16,869 bases of DNA from Halobacteriales archaeon QH_10_70_21 (GTDB lineage: Archaea > Halobacteriota > Halobacteria > Halobacteriales > Haloarculaceae), in the NCBI GenBank assembly GCA_003021325.1, contig PXQM01000122.1, positions 1-16,869 on the forward strand, given 5' to 3'. Below are positions 6,568-14,218 of this stretch, in pieces. The notes beneath the pieces were generated by a model. The model was not told the origin of the DNA and did not search any database. It was given only the letters and a program-made list of their open reading frames with translations. Made by a program: the position numbers and the translations under genes. Every line of letters starts with the position of its first letter. Positions within the stretch are counted from its first letter, which is position 1.

Positions 6568-7972
6568 ATGTCACGTGACGTGCAACGGCGAGACATGCTG
6601 AAGGGTGTAGGAGTCGCGGGGGTCACGTTCGGCCTCGCTGGCTGTTCCGGGAACGGTAACGGCAACGGTGAGGGCAACGGCAACGGCGACGACGGGCAAC
6701 GGCAACGGGGGCGGCAACGGCGAAGGCAACGGCAACGGCGACGACGAGATGACGGAAACCGAGGGCGACGCGGAAGGCGGCGTCGACGTCATCAACGTCA
6801 TCGGCTACCCCGAGGACGGTAACACGCTGTTCCGGGACTACTACAGCCTGAGCGACGGTAGCGAGGACATCATCGTCCCGGACGGCCTTCGCGACGGGTC
6901 GATGCAGGAGCAGGTTGGTAACCCGATGGACAACGTCATCGGGACGGCCCCCGCGGCCGGCGGCCCCGCACAGGAAGCGTTCGTGAGCCTCTATCAGGAC
7001 ACGTACGGCGAAGACCCCGGCGTCTTCACCACCCAGTCGTACGACTCGGCTGCCATCGGCATCCTGGCGAACGTCGCCGCTGGCGAGAACAGCGGTACCG
7101 GCGTCCGCGACCAGATGCGCAACATCGCCAACCCCGACGGCATGGAGGTCACGCCCGACAACTTCCTCGAGGGCGTCGAAGCCGCCGCTAACGGCGAGAA
7201 CATCAACTACCAGGGCGCCTCATCGGACACCAACTTCAACGAGGCCGGCGACCCGGCCAACGCCGCCTACTCCATCTGGGAGTTCGACGGCGAGGGCGGC
7301 ACCGAGAACGTCGAGACGCTGAGCTTCGAGGGCGACAGTCCGGACGGTGCTGGCCCCTCGGCTGACAGCATCACCGGTGGCACCGGCCGGACGGTCAGCA
7401 TCGGCATCCTCCTGCCGGAGACCGGCAACCTCGCGTCGGTCGGGCAGGGGATGATCCAGGCCGCCGAGATCGCGGTCCAGCAGGTCAACGGCTCGGACCT
7501 CGACCTGGAAGTCGACGCCCAGATCGAGGACACCAACACCGACCCCAACACCGGCATCCAGGCCGCGAACTCGCTCGTCAACGCCGGCGTACCGTTCGTC
7601 TGCGGGACGGCCTCCTCGGGGGTCAACGTCCCCGTCAGCCAGGAGGCGTTCATCCCGAACCAGGTCGTCGGCTGCTCGCCGTCCTCGACGGCGCTGTCGG
7701 TGACGAACCTCGAGGACGACGACTACATCTTCCGGACGGCGCCCTCGGACATTCTGCAGGGCCGCGTGATGGCCCAGGTGGCATCCGAGCGGCTCGGCGC
7801 CGAGACGGCGGCGACGCTGTTCGTCAACAACGACTACGGCCAGCAGCTGTCCGAACGGTTCAGCAACGTCTTCGAGGACGAGTTCGGTGGCACCATCACC
7901 GGTCAGATCGCCTACAACCAGAACGAGGACTCCTACACGTCGGTCATCCAGGAAGCCCTCGGCGGCAACTGA
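6568..7972 (+). CDS. LIV-type ABC substrate-binding lipoprotein, circularly permuted, with a +1 frameshift in the linker
   Basis: Captures branched-chain amino acids or similar solutes outside the cell for an ABC importer. The start at 6568 encodes MSRDVQRRDMLKGVGVAGVT with a twin-arginine-like QRRDMLK and a lipobox (GLAGC), then a Gly-Asn linker. Around 6691-6697 the frame shifts by one base: GNG repeats continue in the next frame (GTG 6668 or ATG 6749 would be its own starts) to the stop at 7970-7972. The body holds the whole type 1 periplasmic-binding fold in the wrong order. First comes the C-terminal half (about 6782-7363: INVIGYPEDGNTLFRDYY ... VRDQMRNIANPDGMEVTP ... NYQGASSDTNFNEAGD). 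Then comes the N-terminal half (about 7364-7969: TVSIGILLPETGNLASVGQG ... TAPSDILQGRVMAQVASERL ... YTSVIQEALGGN). It converges on livF. Possibly a pseudogene. Confidence 0.82.
6652..6748 (+). repeat. GGCAAC-type hexamer tract coding the Gly-Asn linker
   Basis: Repeated units of GGCAAC, GGTAAC and GGCGAA/GAC encode alternating Gly-Asn just after the lipobox. Low-complexity linkers after the lipid-anchored Cys are normal in haloarchaeal binding proteins. The tract contains the point where the frame changes (6691-6697, near a GGG) and a G5 run at 6707-6711. Both are plausible slippage or sequencing-error sites. Confidence 0.7.
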
Positions 7973-8131
7973 CCCGGTCAATTCGCTCTTTTATCGAACG
8001 CGACGGCCGTCCAGTGACGTCGCCGTCCACCGGCGACTGACGAGCGGGACGACAGGCGGTCGCCGCGTCGAGAGCCGCCGCGCTACGCGGCAGCAGGGAC
8101 CCGAGAAACTTGCGGGGGGTCGACGGCCCGG

Positions 8132-8866
8132 TCAGCCGCCCAGGAAGTCCTCGCGGACCTGCTGGTCGGCGAGCAGCGCGTCGCCGCTGTCCTCGTAGCG
8201 GTTCTGGCCGTCGACGAGCACGTAGCCCCGGTCGCAGCGCCGCAGGGCCTCCTTCGCGTTCTGCTCGACCATCAGTACCGCCGTCCCGTCGTCGTTGATG
8301 CCGTCGATGCGGTCGAACATGTCGTCGACGAGGTCGGGTGCCAGCCCGGCCGACGGCTCGTCCAACAGCAGGAGGTCGGGGTCCAGCATGAGTGCCCGGC
8401 CCATCGCCAGCATCTGGCGCTGCCCGCCGGACATCGTCCCCGCTTTCTGGGTCTTCCGCTCCCGGAGGATGGGGAACCGGTCGTAGACCGCCTCGATTTC
8501 GTCCTGTGGCACCTCGTCGAGAATGTACGCCCCCATCTCGCCGAGCCCCTCGTAGATTATCTTCTCCGGCGGGACGTCGGAGATGTCCGACCCGTCGTAT
8601 TTGACCGACCCCGCCATCCGGTTCGTCAGCCCGAAGACGGACTTCATGAGGGTCGACTTGCCGGCGCCGTTCGGCCCGACGATGGTGACGTACTCCCCGT
8701 CGCGGACGTCGAGGTCGACGTCGGTGAGAATCTGGAGGTCGCCGTAGCCGGCGTCGAGGTTCCTGACGGCGAGGAGGCTGTCGTCCCACTGGCGGGCGCC
8801 GCGGTTTGCGCCCCCGGCGTCTCTGGTCTCGACCTCCGGGCTCCCGTCGGCGGTCGCCTCGCTCAT
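8132..8866 (-). CDS. livF: LivF-type ABC transporter ATPase, apparently lacking the Q-loop segment
   Basis: One of two ATPases energising a branched-chain amino acid-type importer at the cytoplasmic face. The 244 residues include an acidic N-terminal extension of about 30, Walker A GPNGAGKST (64-72), signature MSGGQRQ (145-151), Walker B LLLLDEPSAGL (165-175) and the LivF-typical MVEQNAKEAL (199-208). Between the IIYEGLG strand (103-109) and MGAYILDEVPQDEI (111-124), LivF proteins normally have about 20 residues of the type YVPQ..NVF..L(T/S)V.ENL, containing the Q-loop glutamine. Here GLG is joined to EMGAY, so that segment is missing in frame. The start codon overlaps the livG stop by 4 bp. 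It is the last gene of livHMGF. Confidence 0.88.
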   Translation of the reverse strand: MSEATADGSPEVETRDAGGANRGARQWDDSLLAVRNLDAGYGDLQILTDVDLDVRDGEYVTIVGPNGAGKSTLMKSVFGLTNRMAGSVKYDGSDISDVPPEKIIYEGLGEMGAYILDEVPQDEIEAVYDRFPILRERKTQKAGTMSGGQRQMLAMGRALMLDPDLLLLDEPSAGLAPDLVDDMFDRIDGINDDGTAVLMVEQNAKEALRRCDRGYVLVDGQNRYEDSGDALLADQQVREDFLGG

Positions 8867-9762
8867 TCGCCGACCTCACCCCCGAGGTAGGCCTCGATTA
8901 CCTGCTCGTCGGACTTGATGTCTGCGGGCGTTCCCTCGGTCAGTACTCTCCCCTGGTGCATGACGATGATGTGTTCGCAGTTCTCCATGATGAGGTCCAT
9001 GTCGTGCTCGACGATGAGGAAGGTGTACCCCTCCTCGCGGAGTTCGTGGATGTGCTCGAGGAGCCGCTTTTCCAGCGAGGGGTTGACCCCGGCGAACGGC
9101 TCGTCGAGCAGCAGCATCGACGGCTCGGTCAGGAGCGCCCGGGCCAGTTCGAGCAGCTTCCGCTGGCCGCCCGAGAGGTTCCCCGCGTACTCGTGGGCGA
9201 GGTGGTCGATTTCGAAGAACTCGAGCATCTCCCAGCAGTTGTCGAGAACCTCCTCCTCCTGTTTGATTATCGAGCGGCGGGCGAACGGCAGGACGGACCG
9301 CCACAGCGACTCGCCGCGCTGACCCTTCGGCGCCAGCATCATGTTCTCCAGGACGGTCATCTCCTCCAGTTCGCGGGCGATCTGGAACGTCCGGATGAGC
9401 CCGCGGTTCGCGACCTGGTTCGGCGAGAGGCCGGTGATGTCCTCGCCCTGGAAGTAGATCGACCCGGCGGTCGGCTTGTGGACGCCCGTGATGCAGTTGA
9501 ACGTCGTCGACTTGCCGGCGCCGTTCGGGCCGATGAGCCCGGTCAGCGACCCGGCCTCGACCTCGAAGGAGGCATCGTCGACGGCGACGATGCCGCCGAA
9601 CTTCTTGCGGAGCCCGTCCACCCGGAGCGGAATCGCGTTCGGCGTGTGCTTCGCCGCCTCCTCGACCTCGGAGTCGTGGGCCTCGACCTCGTCGATTTCG
9701 GTGTCGACGTCCTCCGGGACGTTGGTACTGACGGCCGCCTCGTCGACTTCGGTGTCACTCAT
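8863..9762 (-). CDS. livG: LivG-type ABC transporter ATPase
   Basis: The second ATPase subunit of the importer. The 299 residues comprise an unusually long acidic N-terminal tail of about 45 residues, then a complete ATPase: Walker A GPNGAGKST (78-86), Q-loop region IRTFQIARELEEMTVLENMM (123-142), signature LSGGQRKL (196-203), Walker B MLLLDEPFAGVNP (216-228) and H-loop VEHDMD with His253. The C-terminal GRVLTEGTPADIKSDEQVIE (271-290) is diagnostic of LivG. The ATG at 9762 (MSDTEVDEAA) is chosen over an in-frame codon upstream inside livM. It overlaps the livM stop by 8 bp, indicating translational coupling. No missing motifs. Confidence 0.93.
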   Translation of the reverse strand: MSDTEVDEAAVSTNVPEDVDTEIDEVEAHDSEVEEAAKHTPNAIPLRVDGLRKKFGGIVAVDDASFEVEAGSLTGLIGPNGAGKSTTFNCITGVHKPTAGSIYFQGEDITGLSPNQVANRGLIRTFQIARELEEMTVLENMMLAPKGQRGESLWRSVLPFARRSIIKQEEEVLDNCWEMLEFFEIDHLAHEYAGNLSGGQRKLLELARALLTEPSMLLLDEPFAGVNPSLEKRLLEHIHELREEGYTFLIVEHDMDLIMENCEHIIVMHQGRVLTEGTPADIKSDEQVIEAYLGGEVGE

Positions 9763-11128
9763 CGTTCTCGTCCTCCGCTGGGGCCGGCTTGCCGCCGTCC
9801 GCAGCCGCGGCCGGCGACCCCTCGGCGCCACTCCGCTTCCGTCGCGCCAGCTGGATCGGGCTCGCCGGTTCCTTCCGGTGACCGAGCATACCCTCCGGCC
9901 GGTTGTGCATCAGGATGATGAGGACGATTCCCATGAAGACGAGCCGGAGCTGATTCAGGTTGTCGACCGTGTACAGCAGCAGCGGCACCACGTCGGCGGA
10001 CGACACCAGCGGGGCAACCGCGTCGGCGAACGTGTTGACGGCGTCGAACTCGAAGTTCTCCTGGATGATGTTCTTCAGGAAGAGCGGGCCCTGGAACAGG
10101 AACGCCGCGAAGACGGCCCCGCCGAGGACGCTCCCAGTGTTCGAGCCCGCCCCGCCGATGATGAGCGCGATCCAGACGAAGAACGTCAGCCGGGGCCGGA
10201 AGGCCGACGGCGTTATCGCGCCCTGGGCGCCGTAGAAGAGGATGCCGCCGAGGCCCATCAGCCCACAGCCGACCATGAACGCGGTGATCTTGAACCGGCC
10301 GGTGTTCTTGCCGAGCGACATGGTCGCCTCCTCGTCCTCGCGGACACCTTTCAGCACCCGGCCGAACGGCGAGTTCCCCGTCCGCCGAAGCAGCGCGTAG
10401 AAGCCGACCAGGAACACGAGCAGGATGACCGCGTAGAGCAGGCTGTCGAAGACCGGTTTCGGGTTGTTCGTGATGCCGATCTGCGAACCGACCGACTCGG
10501 TGAAGCCAGTGTAGGTCTCGGTCAGCCCCAGGAACCCGATGAAGCGATCGATGGGGTCGAAGTCGAGGATGAGCCCGGAGCCACCGCCGAGACCGGTCCA
10601 GTAGCTGGCGACCCGTATCGTCTGCAGGTCCGACTCCATGACGGTAAAGCGGACGATTTCGCTGACGCCGACCGTGACGATGGCGAAGTAGTCGGCCCGC
10701 AGCCGGAGCGCCGGCAACGCGATGAGCCCGCCGAACAGCGAGGCGGCGATGACCCCACCGATGATTCCCATCCACAGCGGGAGCCCGAAGCCGCCGGTCG
10801 AGCCGGCCGCCGGTTCGGTGAACGCCGGCGCCTTCGAGAGGACGGCCGTCGCGTAGATGCCGATGGCCATGAATCCGATGACGCCGATGTTGAACAGCCC
10901 GGTGTACCCCCAGTGGAGGTTCAGTGCCAGCGCGAGCATCCCGAACAGCGTGACGTAGAACAGCAAATCGCCGATGGAGTTCAGCTGCTGGCGGGCGCCG
11001 AAGTCCATCAGCAACCCACCGAGGAGGTAGAGCAGCGACAGTCCGGCGAGGACGGCCACGACCAGTATCGCGTCGCTCGTCCCGCTGATGTAGTTGTCGT
11101 CGCCCTCCTCCGTGGACGCGTCGCTCAT
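9755..11128 (-). CDS. livM: LivM-type ABC transporter permease
   Basis: A membrane subunit of the importer. The 457 residues begin with an acidic cytoplasmic tail (MSDASTEEGDDNYISGTSDA), followed by about nine to ten hydrophobic helices. LivM marks are visible: LALNLHWGYTGLFNIGVIGF (substrate path), ALRLRADYFAIVTVGVSEIV, then the cytoplasmic ATPase-coupling loop SPFGRVLKGVREDEEATMSL and FVWIALIIGGAGSNTGSVLG. The region between helices holds an extracellular insertion around GLTETYTGFTESVGSQIGIT. The C-terminus is a long charged tail after HNRPEGMLGHRKEP. The start overlaps the livH stop by 4 bp. It appears intact. Confidence 0.92.
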   Translation of the reverse strand: MSDASTEEGDDNYISGTSDAILVVAVLAGLSLLYLLGGLLMDFGARQQLNSIGDLLFYVTLFGMLALALNLHWGYTGLFNIGVIGFMAIGIYATAVLSKAPAFTEPAAGSTGGFGLPLWMGIIGGVIAASLFGGLIALPALRLRADYFAIVTVGVSEIVRFTVMESDLQTIRVASYWTGLGGGSGLILDFDPIDRFIGFLGLTETYTGFTESVGSQIGITNNPKPVFDSLLYAVILLVFLVGFYALLRRTGNSPFGRVLKGVREDEEATMSLGKNTGRFKITAFMVGCGLMGLGGILFYGAQGAITPSAFRPRLTFFVWIALIIGGAGSNTGSVLGGAVFAAFLFQGPLFLKNIIQENFEFDAVNTFADAVAPLVSSADVVPLLLYTVDNLNQLRLVFMGIVLIILMHNRPEGMLGHRKEPASPIQLARRKRSGAEGSPAAAADGGKPAPAEDENDE

Positions 11129-12258
11129 GCTGTCGACCTCCCGGCGAAGATACCCTCCGGACGGACGAGCAGCACGACGATCATGATGAAGAACGCCGCC
11201 GCCCGCGAGAGGCTGGTCGGGAGCCAGACGACCGACACCGACATCGTCAGGCCGATGATGAGGCCACCGACGATGGCGCCGTAGATGGAGCCGATGCCGC
11301 CCAGGATGACCGCCGCGAAGATGGGCAACAGGAGGATCCAGCCCTGGAACCAGTGCAGCGTACCGTTCCAGATGACGAACATGTAGCCGGCGACGCCCGC
11401 CAGGCCGGCCCCGATTATCCAGGTGTACCTGACGACCCGCTCGGTGGGAATGCCGGTGATGCGTGCGAGGTCCTCGTTGTCCGCCATCGCACGCATGGCC
11501 TTGCCGAGTCGCGTCCGCTGCAACAGCAGGTGGAGTCCGAGCATCAGCGAGACCGCCACCACGAACAGCGAGACCTCGTGGAGGTTCAGCCCGACCGTCC
11601 CGTCGACGAACGGAATACGCGTGCTGGGGACGGCCCCCGAGTCGGTCACGCCCCGGCGGCTCGGGTCGAAGACGAACTGGATGAGATACCGGAGGGCGAA
11701 GGCGACGCCGATGCTGGTGATGAGCAGCGCGATGCCCGAGCGGTCACGTATCGGCTTGTAGGCCACCCTGTCGATGAACAGCGCGAGCGCGATGGTCGCG
11801 AGGCCGGCGAAGATGACCCCCGCGAACACCGCGAGCGGCGTCGACGCGACCCCGATGCCGAGGTTGGCCCCGTAGACCGACCCGCCGGTGCCGACGAGTG
11901 CGAGCGGGATGATCGACCCCTCTTCGGTCGCCGCCCCGAACCCACCGGCGATGATGTACGTGACCGCCATCCCGGCGAACGACCCGCTGGTGATGAGGTC
12001 GCCGTGCGAGAAGTTCGCGAAGTTCAGGATGCTGTAGGTCATCGACAGGCCGATGCCCGCCAGCCCGAAGAACAGCCCGCGCATCAGGCCGTCCTTCAGC
12101 ATGACGCCGAACTCCGAGAACTGCGTCTGTCCAACTAACAACTGCCGTACGAGGTCGAGCATGAGTAGCACGAGTACTACCGTGAGTATCGCACGGATCG
12201 GGTCGGCAACGAACAGCTTTCGACCCCGTTCGAGTCGGTCACTGATACTAACTGACAT
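11125..12258 (-). CDS. livH: LivH-type ABC transporter permease
   Basis: First gene of the importer operon. The protein is 377 residues from MSVSISDRLERGRKLFVADP, with about eight to ten transmembrane helices. LivH marks: AGIGLSMTYSILNFANFSHG near the first core helix, RVAYKPIRDRSGIALLITSI, the ATPase-coupling loop RTRLGKAMRAMADNEDLARI TGI, and AVILGGIGSIYGAIVGG. An alternative ATG at 12285 (MRFDDKKQT) would add nine residues and sits 26 bp from a TTCAAAAAG element. I prefer 12258 because its N-terminus resembles remembered homologues, giving a leader of about 27 nt. It is divergent from pgk. No binding protein gene lies at the head of the operon; the only one nearby is convergent beyond livF. 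Confidence 0.9.
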   Translation of the reverse strand: MSVSISDRLERGRKLFVADPIRAILTVVLVLLMLDLVRQLLVGQTQFSEFGVMLKDGLMRGLFFGLAGIGLSMTYSILNFANFSHGDLITSGSFAGMAVTYIIAGGFGAATEEGSIIPLALVGTGGSVYGANLGIGVASTPLAVFAGVIFAGLATIALALFIDRVAYKPIRDRSGIALLITSIGVAFALRYLIQFVFDPSRRGVTDSGAVPSTRIPFVDGTVGLNLHEVSLFVVAVSLMLGLHLLLQRTRLGKAMRAMADNEDLARITGIPTERVVRYTWIIGAGLAGVAGYMFVIWNGTLHWFQGWILLLPIFAAVILGGIGSIYGAIVGGLIIGLTMSVSVVWLPTSLSRAAAFFIMIVVLLVRPEGIFAGRSTA

Positions 12259-12305
12259 CGTCTGCTTCTTGTCATCAAAGCGCATCACAAGTTCAAGTAG
12301 TCTTC

Positions 12306-12316
12306 GACTTTTTGAA
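12306..12316 (-). promoter_or_regulatory. Probable promoter element of the livHMGF operon
   Basis: The minus strand reads CTTCAAAAAGT, about 26 bp upstream of the ATG at 12285 and 53 bp from that at 12258. A second AT-rich element (TACAAATTAT on the minus strand, 12336-12345) lies further upstream and could be an alternative TATA box. The region is shared with the divergent pgk gene. Confidence 0.4.
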
Positions 12317-12439
12317 GGGGTTCTTTCGGATGTCGCATAATTTGTACCATCTGGGACCGGGAAGATTCGCGTCGCCACCCCGGGTTCCCGCGACGCCTAT
12401 TGCGCAAGGCTTTCCTGACGACCAATCGAGCCTCCGTGT

Positions 12440-13624
12440 ATGGTACGAACCCTCGACGAACTGGAGGCCGAGGGGGCGGCGCTCGGGGTGCGCGTCGACA
12501 TCAACAGCCCGCTCGCGGACGGGCGCCTGGCCGACGACGCCCGGCTCCGGGCCCACGTCGACACCATCGAGGAGCTCTGTCGGCGCGGCGCGCGCGTCGC
12601 CCTGCTGGCCCACCAGGGTCGCCCGGGCGGCGAGGAGTTCAGCGACCTCTCGTCGCACGCCGCCCGTCTCGACGAACTGCTCGAGGCCCCCGTCAACTAC
12701 TGCGACGCTACGTTCTCCGCGGCCGCGCGCGAGGCCGTCGCCGGCCTCGAGCCCGGGGGTGTCCTCCTGCTCGAGAACACCCGCTTCTACTCCGAGGAGT
12801 ACATGTCCTTCGAGCCGGAGGCCGCTGCGGACACGTACCTCGTCTCGAAGCTCGCACCGGCGCTGGACGCCTACGTCAACGACGCCTTCGCCGCCGCCCA
12901 CCGGAAACAGCCCTCCATCGTCGGGTTCCCGACCGCCCTGCCGGCCTACGCCGGCCGCGTCATGGAGCGGGAGCTGGACGTGCTCGGGAGCATCGAGGAG
13001 AGCCCCGAACCGAGGGTGTACGTCCTCGGCGGCGCGAAGGTCCAGGACTCCATCGGCGTCGCGCGGTCGGTGCTCGAGCGCGGTCTCGCGGACGCCGTGT
13101 TGACCGCCGGCATCGTCGGGAACGCGTTCCTGCTCGCCGACGGCGTCTCGCTGGGCGCCGCCTCCGCCGGCGTCGTCAACGAGCGGAGCCACGGGGCGGT
13201 CAAGGCCGCCGGCGACCTGCTCGACGACTTCAGCCACCGGATATACATGCCGCGTGACATCGCCGTCGAACGGGACGGCGAGCGCGTCGAGGTCGGCCTC
13301 ACCGACCTGCCCGCCGAGGCGCCAGCGATGGACATCGGCGCCCGGACGCTGGCCGTCTACGCCGACGTCCTCGAGGACGCCGGGACGGCCATCCTCAACG
13401 GGCCGCCCGGGGTCTTCGAGGAGGCGCGCTTCGAGTTCGGCACCCGCGAGCTCTACCGGGCGGCGACCCGCTCGGAGATGAGCGTCGTCGGCGGCGGCGA
13501 CACGGCCGCGGCGATGCGACAGCTCGGAATCGAGGGGTTCGACCACGTCTCCACCGGCGGCGGCGCCGCCCTCCGGATGCTCTCCGGCGAGCCGCTCCCC
13601 GGCGTGGAGGTCCTCCGGGGGTAG
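12440..13624 (+). CDS. pgk: Phosphoglycerate kinase
   Basis: Interconverts 1,3-bisphosphoglycerate plus ADP and 3-phosphoglycerate plus ATP in glycolysis and gluconeogenesis, in the cytoplasm. The 394 residues contain the family motifs in order: VRVDINSP (substrate site, near residue 17), LLAHQGRPG (arginine for 3-PG), LLLENTRFY, YVNDAFAAAHR, the nucleotide-site lysine in GGAKVQDSIG, ILNGPPGVFE and the phosphate-binding VVGGGDTAAAM near the C-terminus. It has the length of archaeal PGKs and no gaps that I can see. It starts at the ATG 12440, about 180 bp from the divergent livH start, and is followed 2 bp after its stop by an acetyltransferase gene, probably co-transcribed. Confidence 0.95.
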   Translation: MVRTLDELEAEGAALGVRVDINSPLADGRLADDARLRAHVDTIEELCRRGARVALLAHQGRPGGEEFSDLSSHAARLDELLEAPVNYCDATFSAAAREAVAGLEPGGVLLLENTRFYSEEYMSFEPEAAADTYLVSKLAPALDAYVNDAFAAAHRKQPSIVGFPTALPAYAGRVMERELDVLGSIEESPEPRVYVLGGAKVQDSIGVARSVLERGLADAVLTAGIVGNAFLLADGVSLGAASAGVVNERSHGAVKAAGDLLDDFSHRIYMPRDIAVERDGERVEVGLTDLPAEAPAMDIGARTLAVYADVLEDAGTAILNGPPGVFEEARFEFGTRELYRAATRSEMSVVGGGDTAAAMRQLGIEGFDHVSTGGGAALRMLSGEPLPGVEVLRG

Positions 13625-13626
13625 CC

Positions 13627-14133
13627 GTGGCCGAGACGCCACCGGGCTACGCCGTCGAGCCGGCCGACACCGACGACGCGGACGTCATGGCGGAGCTGTG
13701 GGTCGACCTCGCGACCGGCCAGCGGGACCACGGCTCGCACCTGCTGGCCGAGCCGAACCGGGACCGCATCCACGAGACGATGCTACAGCACGTCGTCACC
13801 GACACCGCGCTGGTCGCCCGCGCCGACGGGGGCTCTCTCGCCGGGTTCGTCACCTTCGGCCGGGAGTCGGAGGCATACGACCAGGACGCGGCCCGCGGCA
13901 TCGTCCACAACCTCTACGTCCGGCCGGCGGACCGCAGCAACGGAATCGGTAGCGCCCTGCTGGCCGCAGCGGAGGACCGGCTGGCAGCCCTGGGGGTCGA
14001 CGCGGTCGCGCTGGAGTCGATGGCCGAAAACGAGGCCGCCCGGCGCTTCTACGGCCGGCACGGCTACGCACCCCACCGGATCGAACTGGAGAAGCCGCTC
14101 GAAAGCGACACTCTCACAACGGACGACGGGTAA
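13627..14133 (+). CDS. GNAT family N-acetyltransferase
   Basis: Transfers an acetyl group from acetyl-CoA to an amine; the substrate is not predictable. The 168-residue protein shows the GNAT fold order: an N-terminal strand (YAVEPADTDDADVMAELWVD), the central strands ALVARADGGSLAGFVTFG, motif A with the acetyl-CoA loop IVHNLYVRPADRSNGIGSAL (R/Q-x-x-G-x-G as RSNGIG), and motif B LESMAENEAARRFYGRHGY. The start is the GTG at 13627, 2 bp after the pgk stop, with GGAGG at the end of pgk offering a ribosome site. Translation is probably coupled to pgk. The stop is 12 bp upstream of tRNA-Thr. Confidence 0.88.
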   Translation: MAETPPGYAVEPADTDDADVMAELWVDLATGQRDHGSHLLAEPNRDRIHETMLQHVVTDTALVARADGGSLAGFVTFGRESEAYDQDAARGIVHNLYVRPADRSNGIGSALLAAAEDRLAALGVDAVALESMAENEAARRFYGRHGYAPHRIELEKPLESDTLTTDDG

Positions 14134-14144
14134 TCGTCGAACGC

Positions 14145-14218
14145 GCCAGGGGAGCTTGGGTGGTTCAAGCACCCGACTTGTAATCGGGAGTTCGGGGGTT
14201 CAAATCCCTCCCCTGGCT
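14145..14218 (+). tRNA. tRNA-Thr (anticodon TGT)
   Basis: A full cloverleaf folds from 74 nt. The acceptor stem GCCAGGG pairs with CCCTGGC (14211-14217), with discriminator T. The D stem is GCTT/AAGC, the anticodon stem CCCGA/TCGGG with loop CTTGTAA (anticodon 14179-14181), a five-base variable loop, and a T stem GGGGG/CCCTC with loop TTCAAAT. No CCA is encoded and there is no intron. Odd points: position 8 is G rather than T, position 14 is G rather than A, and position 21 is C rather than A. The usual 8-14 tertiary pair is therefore absent as written. Confidence 0.88.

Noticed and set aside
6652..6748. The regular hexamer tract as a CRISPR-like or regulatory repeat array
   Set aside because: The units are in-frame Gly-Asn codons within a lipoprotein linker, with no spacers; they explain themselves as coding repeats.
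9476..11284. A long open frame (602 codons) on the plus strand opposite livG and livM
   Set aside because: It lies antisense to two intact, motif-rich genes, has a repetitive charged composition with no recognisable domain, and is what very high GC coding DNA produces on the opposite strand.
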